DNA of 50,446 nt. Source: Pararhizobium antarcticum. Its GTDB lineage: Bacteria; Pseudomonadota; Alphaproteobacteria; Rhizobiales; Rhizobiaceae. The position numbers and the translations under genes are program-made. Numbering within the stretch: the stretch's first letter is position 1; each line of letters begins with the position of its first letter. The stretch lies in assembly GCF_001885585.1 (NCBI RefSeq), contig NZ_LSRP01000094.1:1-50446 (forward strand). Reading direction: 5' to 3'. Shown piece by piece: positions 44,694 through 50,446 of the stretch. The notes beneath the pieces are model-generated. The model was given only the letters and a program-made list of their open reading frames with translations, searched no databases and was not told where the DNA came from.

Positions 44694-45884
44694 TCAGCCC
44701 TGATCGTTCTGCAGGAGAATTTCGATGCGGCGGTTGGCTGCGGCGTAAGGGTCTGTCGGGACCTGCAGACGTTTGTCGGCAAAGCCGCTGATCTGACTGA
44801 CACGATCTTCCTTGAGACCACCGCGCACGAGCATGAAATAGGCGCTCTGGGCGCGTTCCGCAGACAGACGCCAGTTGTCGGAACTGCCGTCCTTGAACGG
44901 ACGACCGTCCGTATGTCCGCGAATGGCAACGGCCCCCTGGCGTGCTGCGAGCAGCTTTCCGATTTTCTCCATGGCAACGACGAGGTCGCGTTGGGGCACA
45001 GCAGAACCGACCCCGAACATCGGCGTATCGGCCTGCTCGCTGATCGTAACCAGCAGACCGCCTTCGGTCGGCGTCACCAGTAGACCTTCGGCGAGCTTGC
45101 CGGCGGTTCCACCGATCTCTTTTTCGATCTGCGCCTTCAGGGCGTCCGCCTGCTTTTCGGCATCGGTTTTCTCCGCCTCGACCTTTGCAGCGGCCGCTTC
45201 GGCAGCCTGCTTTTCGGCGTCGGTCATTCCGTCCTTGGCTTCGGCAGACGCGATATCCTTTGCGGCATCCGTTTCGGCCGCGGCAACCTCCGGCGGCTCT
45301 GCGCCGGTGACCTCGACCTGTTTTGTCCAGAAATCCGGATCAAAAGGATCGCGATAGGCCTCGCCACCATCCGCCCCGGTGGCCGGACCGGACTGGGCGG
45401 CACCGCCCTCACCCTTGACGCTGATATTGGCCTGTTGACCGACATCCTTGGCGATTTCAGACAGCACAGAATAGGGATTCTCGAAGAAGTCCGCATCTGA
45501 ATACTGCGTTTCCTCGCCGGATGTGGCTGTCAGGGCGTCGCCGGTTTTGGCCGAACCGCCGGTTTTGGCGCGATCGCCATCGGTCTTCGACTTCTGCTGC
45601 GTCTGTTCGCCCTGCGCGTCCTTGGCCGGCTCCTTCAGCCCCTTTTCGGAGGGCTTCTCGTCCGCCAGCTGGACCGGATTGAAATAGGAGGCGACAGCGG
45701 CCTTGGTCTCTTCATTGGCGACGCTGATCAGCCACATGACGAGGAAGAACGCCATCATGGCCGTCATAAAGTCGGCATAGGCGATCTTCCAGGCCCCGCC
45801 GTGATGGGCGTCATGATGGGCCGCGTGGCGCTTGATGATGATGATTTCGGGTTTGCCGTGGTGTTGGCTTTCGGCTTCGCTCAT
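44694..45884 (-). CDS. motB: Flagellar stator protein MotB
   Basis: Stator subunit of 396 residues. The single membrane helix IAYADFMTAMMAFFLVMWLI (34-53) holds the proton-binding aspartate D38. The N-terminal tail is unusually His-rich (RHAAHHDAHHGG). A long charged linker (about 60-280) of Ala/Glu/Lys repeats follows, then the OmpA-like peptidoglycan-binding domain (IRGHTDGRPFKDGSSDNWRLSAERA, about 316-340). The extended linker is typical of rhizobial MotB, which works with MotC. The motA gene is outside this window. It overlaps the FliH-like gene by ATGA. Confidence 0.96.
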   Translation of the reverse strand: MSEAESQHHGKPEIIIIKRHAAHHDAHHGGAWKIAYADFMTAMMAFFLVMWLISVANEETKAAVASYFNPVQLADEKPSEKGLKEPAKDAQGEQTQQKSKTDGDRAKTGGSAKTGDALTATSGEETQYSDADFFENPYSVLSEIAKDVGQQANISVKGEGGAAQSGPATGADGGEAYRDPFDPDFWTKQVEVTGAEPPEVAAAETDAAKDIASAEAKDGMTDAEKQAAEAAAAKVEAEKTDAEKQADALKAQIEKEIGGTAGKLAEGLLVTPTEGGLLVTISEQADTPMFGVGSAVPQRDLVVAMEKIGKLLAARQGAVAIRGHTDGRPFKDGSSDNWRLSAERAQSAYFMLVRGGLKEDRVSQISGFADKRLQVPTDPYAAANRRIEILLQNDQG

Positions 45885-46531
45885 GCCAGCACCTTCCGAA
45901 CCGTATCGGCCCAGGCGGCCATCCGCGTCACCAGAATGGCATCGCCGAACTCGACCGAGAGGTCGATATCAACGGCTTCATGGTGACGGAATACCAGGGC
46001 ATCGTCATTAAGATGGCGCTTCAGTGCCTCAAACAACGGCAGCGGCCCGCGCACCGTGATCGTGCAGGCATCGCCCGCCGTCAGCGTCAGCGCGATCATC
46101 CGGGCCATGTCTTCGATCGATTTGCGCTGCAACACTTCTTCCATGACAGGCGCAAGCACGCGGGCCGTCTGGTCGCCGAGAACCATGGCCAGTTGCTGCG
46201 ACATGTCGGAGAACCGGTCGAAGATCATCGCAGCGATTTCATTGTCGCACCGCACGCGCATGGCTTCGATTTCGGCCGCATGCAGCGCCTTCAATTCGGC
46301 GATCTCGTTCTTGTGCTCGAACTGCAATTCGGCTTCCGCCTCTTCTCGTCCCTGCTCGAAAGCTTCGCGTCGCTCGGCCTCGACATCGACGCTTGGCGTC
46401 GGTGCCATCGAGAAGCCGCCCCGCTCGGGAAAATCACTGTCGATATCGGGGAAATATTTTGGCGGCATCAGCGGCAAAGGCGCCTTGGGCGCGCTGAAGT
46501 CCTTCAGGTATCGCGACAGGGAGGCACTCAT
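45881..46531 (-). CDS. FliH-like protein upstream of motB
   Basis: Cytoplasmic-type protein of 216 residues. A proline-rich start (FSAPKAPLPLMPPKYFP) is followed by a strongly charged coiled coil (AERREAFEQGREEAEAELQFEHKNEIAELKAL, about 52-83) and a C-terminal globular part (MIALTLTAGDACTITVRGPLPLFEALKRHL). This is the FliH/SctL-like layout: coiled-coil stalk and a beta domain that would bind the FliI ATPase. It is coupled to motB by an ATGA overlap, and its own ATG overlaps the stop of a possible 82-codon gene in front. The name rests on layout, not on a decisive motif. Confidence 0.75.
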   Translation of the reverse strand: MSASLSRYLKDFSAPKAPLPLMPPKYFPDIDSDFPERGGFSMAPTPSVDVEAERREAFEQGREEAEAELQFEHKNEIAELKALHAAEIEAMRVRCDNEIAAMIFDRFSDMSQQLAMVLGDQTARVLAPVMEEVLQRKSIEDMARMIALTLTAGDACTITVRGPLPLFEALKRHLNDDALVFRHHEAVDIDLSVEFGDAILVTRMAAWADTVRKVLA

Positions 46532-46776
46532 CGTATGACCTCCGCGCAGAAGCGCGAGACGGGCATGCGCAATGCGGCTGCCGCGCCCATGGCGAAAGAC
46601 ATTTGGCTTCTGGCCCTGAATTCATGAGAGCGTTGCACTGTAAAGTCCCCTTCAGGACCGGGAGGCTTGAAATACAGCAGCCCGGGTCCCGCCATTTTTG
46701 ATCTGTATCGACGACGCTGGCCAAACAGACCGGCGACAGCGGCTGCCGTCGATACAAGCGACGATGCAATGATCAT
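46528..46776 (-). CDS. Possible small first gene of the motB operon, 82 residues
   Basis: Unrecognised frame: hydrophobic start MIIASSLVSTAAAVAGLFGQ (one possible membrane or signal segment), then RRRYRSK, a short polar part and a C-terminal amphipathic stretch (MGAAAALRMPVSRFC). Its stop overlaps the ATG of the FliH-like gene as ATGA, the same coupling used throughout this cluster. A flagellar promoter-like element lies 40 nt upstream of its ATG, a distance like that of flgE. Against it: no clear ribosome site and a lower third-position GC than its neighbours. It could instead be leader sequence. Confidence 0.45.
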   Translation of the reverse strand: MIIASSLVSTAAAVAGLFGQRRRYRSKMAGPGLLYFKPPGPEGDFTVQRSHEFRARSQMSFAMGAAAALRMPVSRFCAEVIR

Positions 46777-46813
46777 GTTGCATCGGCAGCCATGATTGAA
46801 AGCTGCAAGGGAA

Positions 46814-46842
46814 GACTAGCCGGTCAAACTTGTGCGAAAATG
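46814..46842 (-). promoter_or_regulatory. Shared flagellar promoter-like element upstream of the motB operon
   Basis: Coding-strand reading: CATTTTCGCACAAG, nine bases, CTAGTC. It matches the flhA copy at 23 of 29 bases, with identical spacing between the CAAG and YTAG boxes. The inner box lies 40 nt before the ATG of the possible small gene and 285 nt before the FliH-like gene. Confidence 0.6.
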
Positions 46843-46847
46843 AAGGT

Positions 46848-46882
46848 GTTGGACCGCGCCAGGGCAATAAGCGCGGTCCAAC
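46848..46882. repeat. Perfect 12-bp inverted repeat beside the motB-operon element
   Basis: GTTGGACCGCGC (46848-46859) and its exact complement (46871-46882) around an 11-nt loop. There is no T run on either side, and it lies more than 230 nt past the flagellin stop, so it is a poor terminator. It sits 5 nt upstream of the promoter-like element on the coding strand, where a regulator site would be expected. Confidence 0.7.
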
Positions 46883-47116
46883 CGTTTCCACCAGACCGAT
46901 GACCGGCGGCGTGGCGGAAAGCCGTTTTCCCTTTTCTGCCTCCGTTTGCCGCGATTTCCAGCGATTGCGCCTGAAACAGGGGCGAAACAGAGGGGCAGAT
47001 GCTGACGGGAGGCGTGGGCAAGCCAAAATACCGGCACAGGCCCCACCGTCGGGAATTCCGTCTTGCATCGAAGGTCACGGCGATGAACCGGATCCTTCGA
47101 TACCGTTTCCAGGCGA

Positions 47117-48091
47117 TTACTGCTGGAACAGGCGGAGAATGTTTTCGGAATTGGTGTTGGCGATCGAGAGCGCCTGGATGCCGAGCTGCTGCTGTGTCTG
47201 CAGCGCCTTGAGGCGTGTCGATTCCTCGTTCATGTCGGCATCAACAAGGCGGCCGACGCCCTTGTCGATCACGTCCATCAGGTTGGCGACGAAATTCTCC
47301 TGCATGTCGATGCGGCTCTGGATGGCGCCAAGTGTTGCAGCCGAGTCCGTCAGAGCCGTCAGCATCGCGTCAGCAGCACTGATCATGCCGTCGAGGATGT
47401 CGTCCGTAGTCGTCGAGTAGAGCACGATTTCGGTGCCGGCAGCAGTCGTCGTCGAGCCGGCGTTGATCAGGTAGTAGGTGGCGTTTGCCGTCGTGGGGGC
47501 GGTGGCGCCGTTCGGCTGTGCGACTTCGACACCCTTGGTCAGCTGGCCCAGCGATGCGTCCTCGGTGTCAATCAGGATCGATACGGCTGTGTCGTAATCG
47601 AGCGTTGAAACCGAGACACTGCCGTCGGTCGAGCGGTTGAACGAAGCCACGATCGATTTCGTCGCAGCTGGCGTCGTGCTGGAATTGTAAAGCCAGTTCT
47701 CGCCGGAGAAGGATGCGGATTCAGCCGAGGAAACCAGCTGGTTCTTCAGTTCGGCGATTTCCTTGTTGATTTTCGTCTTGTCAACGCCGGGTTCACGTGC
47801 GGCGACGAGCTTGGCCTTGATTTCGGAAATCACGTCAATGGCATTGCTCATGCCGGCATAGGATGTGTCCACCTTTGCCGCGCCGAGCCCCAGCGCGTCC
47901 TGAACGGTGGAAAGGGCGGCGTTGTCGGACCGCATGGTCGTCGCGATCGACCAGTAGGCGGCGTTGTCGGCCGCGGTCTCGACGCGGTAGCCGGAGGAGA
48001 TGCGGCTCTGCACCTCTTCCATGTTGTAGTTGATGGATCGCAAGGTCTGCAAGGCGGCCATAGCGGCGCCATTGGTCATAATGCTGGTCAT
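47117..48091 (-). CDS. Flagellin (divergent copy)
   Basis: Filament subunit of 324 residues exported by the flagellar type III system. The N-terminal D0/D1 part (MTSIMTNGAAMAALQTLRSINYNMEEVQSRISSGYRVETAADNAAYWSIATTMRSDN) and the C-terminal helix (LKALQTQQQLGIQALSIANTNSENILRLFQQ) are conserved; the middle is a short variable D2/D3. It is the least similar of the three tandem copies: it ends LFQQ where the others end LFR, and has QSRIDMQENF instead of NKRISMQDDF. Upstream are two TTAA-N7-TTAA boxes and the leader element shared with the next flagellin gene. Which fla symbol applies cannot be decided. Confidence 0.96.
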   Translation of the reverse strand: MTSIMTNGAAMAALQTLRSINYNMEEVQSRISSGYRVETAADNAAYWSIATTMRSDNAALSTVQDALGLGAAKVDTSYAGMSNAIDVISEIKAKLVAAREPGVDKTKINKEIAELKNQLVSSAESASFSGENWLYNSSTTPAATKSIVASFNRSTDGSVSVSTLDYDTAVSILIDTEDASLGQLTKGVEVAQPNGATAPTTANATYYLINAGSTTTAAGTEIVLYSTTTDDILDGMISAADAMLTALTDSAATLGAIQSRIDMQENFVANLMDVIDKGVGRLVDADMNEESTRLKALQTQQQLGIQALSIANTNSENILRLFQQ

Positions 48092-48150
48092 TGGTCAGTG
48101 CCCCGGTTCGAAATTGTTGGAACATGCCGGAGTTCGGAAGACCGGTAGCG

Positions 48151-48168
48151 ACGGGACCAGCATCATGC
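48151..48168 (-). promoter_or_regulatory. Leader element shared by two flagellin genes (copy 1)
   Basis: Plus-strand ACGG-gac-CAGCATCATGC. Its outer end is 77 nt from the start codon, the same distance as the copy before the next flagellin gene (49470-49488, ACGG-cagt-CAGCGTCATGC). It may be a promoter box or a target in the mRNA leader. Confidence 0.5.
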
Positions 48169-48208
48169 GAACTGCCCCCTGTTTACCCTGAGGGGCAGCC
48201 CATCGCTC

Positions 48209-48249
48209 TTAACGAACATTTAACGAGGTTGTAGTTAACAAAAGGTTAA
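48209..48249. promoter_or_regulatory. Two CtrA-type boxes upstream of a flagellin gene
   Basis: TTAA-CGAACAT-TTAAC at 48209-48224 and TTAA-CAAAAGG-TTAA at 48235-48249, both with the exact seven-base spacing of CtrA half-sites and 26 bp apart, that is, on nearly the same helix face. They lie 118-158 bp from the flagellin start codon. Function is inferred from the consensus. Confidence 0.5.
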
Positions 48250-48344
48250 TGGGATTAGCAGGTTGGTAATCAATGTGAACGAAAATCAACCTTTCTGACA
48301 AAAACCTTAACGGCGCTGGCTTTCGCAGACCTGAAGCGAAACAC

Positions 48345-48376
48345 GAAAAAGCCGCATCCTTCGCAGGATGCGGCTT
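48345..48376 (-). terminator. Rho-independent terminator of the middle flagellin gene
   Basis: Twelve-base perfect stem AAGCCGCATCCT (48349-48360) / AGGATGCGGCTT (48365-48376) with a TCGC loop. On the minus strand the stem runs into TTTTT (plus A run from 48346). It lies about 58 nt after the flagellin stop. Confidence 0.92.
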
Positions 48377-48433
48377 CCGGGTGGTTGACAGTGTCCAACA
48401 GTCACGCCCGCGGGCGCGACCCGTTCATTCCGC

Positions 48434-49411
48434 TTAACGGAAGAGCGAGAGGATGTTTTCGGAGTTGGAGTTGGCGATCGAGAGCGACTGGATGCCGAGC
48501 TGCTGCTGTGTCTGCAGAGCCTTGAGGCGGGTCGATTCCTCGTTCATGTCGGCATCGACGAGACGACCGACACCCTTGTCGATAACGTCCATCAGGTCGG
48601 CCATGAAGTCATCCTGCATCGAGATGCGCTTGTTGGTGGCGCCGAGCGTTGCAGCGGAGTCCGTCAGCGCCGTCAGCATGGCATCAACCGCGCTGATCAT
48701 GCCTTCGACGTTTTCGTCGGAGGTCGAGGATGTCAGTTCGACAGCAACTGCGCCGGTCGGCGCCGTACCGCCCGAAGCCAGCACCAGGTAGTAGGTGCCG
48801 TTGGCCGTGCCGGTGCCGACATTGGCGCCCTGCTCGATCTCGATAGCCTTGGTCAGCTGACCATTGGCGGAATCGACGGTGTCGATGAGGACCGAGCTCG
48901 CAGCATCGAATTCAAGGATGCCGACGGAAACCGCGCCGGAGGCGGAACGGGTGAACGAGCCAACCATTTCCTTGGTGCCGAGCGGAGCGGTGGATCCGGC
49001 GTCACGATAGAGCCAGTTCTCGCCAGAGAACGAAGCCGACTGGGCCGTGGAAACCAGCTGGTTCTTAAGCTCGGAGATTTCCTTGTTGATCTTGGTCTTG
49101 TCGACGCCCGGTTCGCGCGCAGCAACCAGCTTGGCCTTGATTTCGGAGATGACGTCAATGGCGTTGTCGAGACCGGTATAGGCCGTGTCGGTCTTGGCAG
49201 CGCCGAGGCCGAGGGCATCCTGAACCGTCGACAGCGCCTTGTTGTCCGAACGCATGGTGGTTGCGATCGACCAGTAGGCGGCGTTGTCCGAGGCGGTCTC
49301 GACGCGCAGGCCGGACGAGACGCGACCCTGCGTGGTTTCCATGCCCGATGCAATCGAACGCAGGGTGGAGAGTGCTGCCATTGCAGCGGAGTTTGTGAGA
49401 ATGCTTGTCAT
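48434..49411 (-). CDS. Flagellin (middle copy)
   Basis: Filament subunit of 325 residues. Conserved D0/D1 ends: MTSILTNSAAMAALSTLRSI with the following GRVSSGLRVETASDNAAYWS, and LGIQSLSIANSNSENILSLFR. The variable centre runs about 130-235. The last 90 residues are identical or nearly so to the neighbouring partial copy at 49683, and DNA identity there is almost complete, so the two arose by recent duplication or are kept alike by gene conversion. AAGGGGCAG precedes the ATG. It has its own promoter region and terminator, so it is a separate transcript. Target of FlaF/FlbT control by analogy with Caulobacter. Confidence 0.97.
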   Translation of the reverse strand: MTSILTNSAAMAALSTLRSIASGMETTQGRVSSGLRVETASDNAAYWSIATTMRSDNKALSTVQDALGLGAAKTDTAYTGLDNAIDVISEIKAKLVAAREPGVDKTKINKEISELKNQLVSTAQSASFSGENWLYRDAGSTAPLGTKEMVGSFTRSASGAVSVGILEFDAASSVLIDTVDSANGQLTKAIEIEQGANVGTGTANGTYYLVLASGGTAPTGAVAVELTSSTSDENVEGMISAVDAMLTALTDSAATLGATNKRISMQDDFMADLMDVIDKGVGRLVDADMNEESTRLKALQTQQQLGIQSLSIANSNSENILSLFR

Positions 49412-49469
49412 GTTATGACTGCCCCTTTGACAGATTTGATGGAAGGGACATTCCGGTACTCACCGGGAA

Positions 49470-49488
49470 ACGGCAGTCAGCGTCATGC
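49470..49488 (-). promoter_or_regulatory. Leader element shared by two flagellin genes (copy 2)
   Basis: Plus-strand ACGG-cagt-CAGCGTCATGC, with its outer end 77 nt from the flagellin start, as in copy 1. Nearby TTAA pairs (49500-49503 and 49513-49516) are nine bases apart and therefore do not fit the CtrA spacing. Confidence 0.5.
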
Positions 49489-49590
49489 CTGCTAACACGT
49501 TAATCTTCTTGGTTAACCTGCCGTTTCGATGGTCCTAGAAAACACCAACATGGTTAAGGAAATCTGAATGTCGTGATGATTTTCAAGTTC

Positions 49591-49632
49591 GCGAAAAAGA
49601 AAAAGCCGCACCTCTTTCGAGATGCGGCTTTT
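49591..49632 (-). terminator. Rho-independent terminator of the third flagellin gene
   Basis: AAAAGCCGCA (49601-49610) pairs with TGCGGCTTTT (49623-49632), with an inner CTC/GAG pair and a TTTC loop. On the minus strand it is followed by T-rich sequence (TTTTCTTTTT). About 50 nt past the flagellin stop. Its GCCGCA stem resembles that of the terminator of the middle copy. Confidence 0.88.
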
Positions 49633-49682
49633 CTGTCTTGCGCGGTTCGGCTTGGGGGATAACCGAACCGCGCCGTTTTCGC

Positions 49683-50446
49683 TTAACGGAAGAGCGAGAG
49701 GATGTTTTCGGAGTTGGAGTTGGCGATCGAGAGCGACTGGATGCCGAGCTGCTGCTGTGTCTGCAGAGCCTTGAGGCGGGTCGATTCCTCGTTCATGTCA
49801 GCGTCGACGAGACGACCGACACCCTTGTCGATAACGTCCATCAGGTCGGCCATGAAGTCATCCTGCATCGAGATGCGCTTGTTGGTGGCGCCGAGCGTTG
49901 CAGCGGAGTCCGTCAAAGACGTCAGCATGGCGTCAACCGCGCTGATCATGCCATCGATGTCTTCTGAGCTGGTCGAGGAGGTGAGCGAGACAGACTCTGC
50001 GCCGGTCGGCGCGGTACCGCCCGAAGCCAGCACCAGGTAGTAGGTACCGTTGGCCGTGCCGGTGCCGACATTGGCGCCCTGCTCGACTTCGATAGCCTTG
50101 GTCAGCTGGCCGTTGTCGGCATCGACAGTGTCGATGAGAACCGAGGTGGCAGCATCGAATTCGAGGATGCCGACAGCAACCGAGCCGGAAGCGGAACGGG
50201 TGAACGAGCCAACCATTTCCTTGGTGCCGAGCGCCGTCGTCGAATCGTTGTAGAGCCAGTTCTCGCCAGAGAACGAAGCAGACTGGGCCGTCGACACCAG
50301 CTGGTTCTTCAGTTCGGTAAGTTCCTTGTCGATCTTGGTCTTGTCGACGCCCGGTTCGCGCGCAGCAACCAGCTTGGCCTTGATTTCGGAAACCACGTCG
50401 ATGGCGGCGTTCAGACCGGTATAGGCTGTGTCGGTCTTGGCAGCGC
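49683..50446 (-). CDS. Flagellin (third copy, 5' end outside the window)
   Basis: C-terminal 253 residues or so of a flagellin; the frame is still open at the window edge, where it reads (A)TDTAYTGLNAAIDVVSEIK. The end SLSIANSNSENILSLFR is identical to the middle copy, as are QDDFMADLMDVIDKGVGRLVDADM and the surrounding 90 residues. The variable part is also close (GTKEMVGSFTRSASGSVAVGILEFDAA) but not the same. The true start lies beyond 50446; a GTG at 50396 is internal and not a start. Confidence 0.95.
   Translation of the reverse strand, partial: AAKTDTAYTGLNAAIDVVSEIKAKLVAAREPGVDKTKIDKELTELKNQLVSTAQSASFSGENWLYNDSTTALGTKEMVGSFTRSASGSVAVGILEFDAATSVLIDTVDADNGQLTKAIEVEQGANVGTGTANGTYYLVLASGGTAPTGAESVSLTSSTSSEDIDGMISAVDAMLTSLTDSAATLGATNKRISMQDDFMADLMDVIDKGVGRLVDADMNEESTRLKALQTQQQLGIQSLSIANSNSENILSLFR

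Larger units (their letters stand above)
46777..47116. other. Intergenic region between flagellin and motB operon
   Basis: About 340 bases with no supported gene. It holds the flagellar promoter-like element (46814-46842), a perfect 12-base inverted repeat (46848-46882), and, just past the flagellin stop, ATCGAAGG (47067-47074) facing CCTTCGAT (47094-47101), a possible weak terminator without T run. Several overlapping short frames on both strands have no ribosome site or recognisable content. Confidence 0.5.
48092..48344 (-). promoter_or_regulatory. Control region of the divergent flagellin gene
   Basis: Spacer of about 250 bases between this flagellin and the terminator of the next gene. 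It holds the leader element at 48151-48168 and two TTAA-N7-TTAA boxes at 48209-48223 and 48235-48249. It is rich in GTTAA motifs. A -35/-10 pair could not be fixed with confidence. Confidence 0.55.

Noticed and set aside
47067-47101. Terminator of the divergent flagellin gene
   Set aside because: An 8-bp inverted repeat is there, but the loop is 19 nt and there is no T run; kept only as a remark.
49500-49516. CtrA-type box before the middle flagellin
   Set aside because: The TTAA half-sites are nine bases apart, not seven, so it does not fit the consensus.

Overview
The window is a piece of an alphaproteobacterial chromosome, most probably Rhizobiaceae (Rhizobium/Agrobacterium complex); the genus cannot be settled from sequence alone. 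The evidence is a flagellar cluster in the typical rhizobial order (flagellins, motB-motC-fliK, rem, flgE, flgK-flgL-flaF-flbT-flgD-fliQ, flhA-fliR), an aglEFGAK alpha-glucoside operon, a zwf-pgl-edd operon, high GC and frequent ATGA stop/start overlaps. No tRNA, rRNA, insertion sequence, prophage or CRISPR array was seen.

Layout. 0.1-2.7 kb: a large methyl-accepting chemotaxis protein on the minus strand, with its terminator. 3.1-7.6 kb: a 51-residue membrane protein whose end runs into a CCTAG repeat, a BaiN/HI0933-type flavoprotein, and a glutamine synthetase-like plus FAD oxidase pair resembling the gamma-glutamyl-polyamine route. 7.8-11.9 kb: zwf-pgl-edd, the upper Entner-Doudoroff pathway, preceded by a rhizobial-type intergenic repeat. 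11.9-12.8 kb: a GFA-family zinc protein and a degenerate PilZ-like protein. 13-20.9 kb: the alpha-glucoside ABC transporter and glucosidase (aglE-F-G-A-K, minus strand) opposite the LacI-type regulator aglR, with two palindromic operators between them. 20.9-21.8 kb: folD, with a TTG start. 22-29.8 kb: a polysaccharide locus (Wzz-like co-polymerase, Wzx-like flippase, DUF6492 protein, WecG/TagA, GT4 and GT2 enzymes). 29.8-50.4 kb: flagellar genes, all on the minus strand, ending in three tandem flagellin genes of which the last runs off the window.

How it fits together. Sugar uptake by Agl and its hydrolysis feed glucose to the Entner-Doudoroff enzymes. The flagellar block supplies the export gate (FlhA, FliR, FliQ, FliJ-like), hook and junction (FlgE, FlgD, FlgK, FlgL, FliK), stator partners (MotB, MotC), flagellin control (FlaF, FlbT), the regulator Rem and the filament. 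Reading the spacers gave a 29-bp element at the same internal spacing upstream of flgE, flhA and the motB operon; a candidate unrecognised 82-codon first gene in the motB operon; and TTAA-N7-TTAA (CtrA-type) boxes before rem and one flagellin gene. The window is mostly well-understood housekeeping and motility biology. The regulatory elements and the small proteins are the least described parts.
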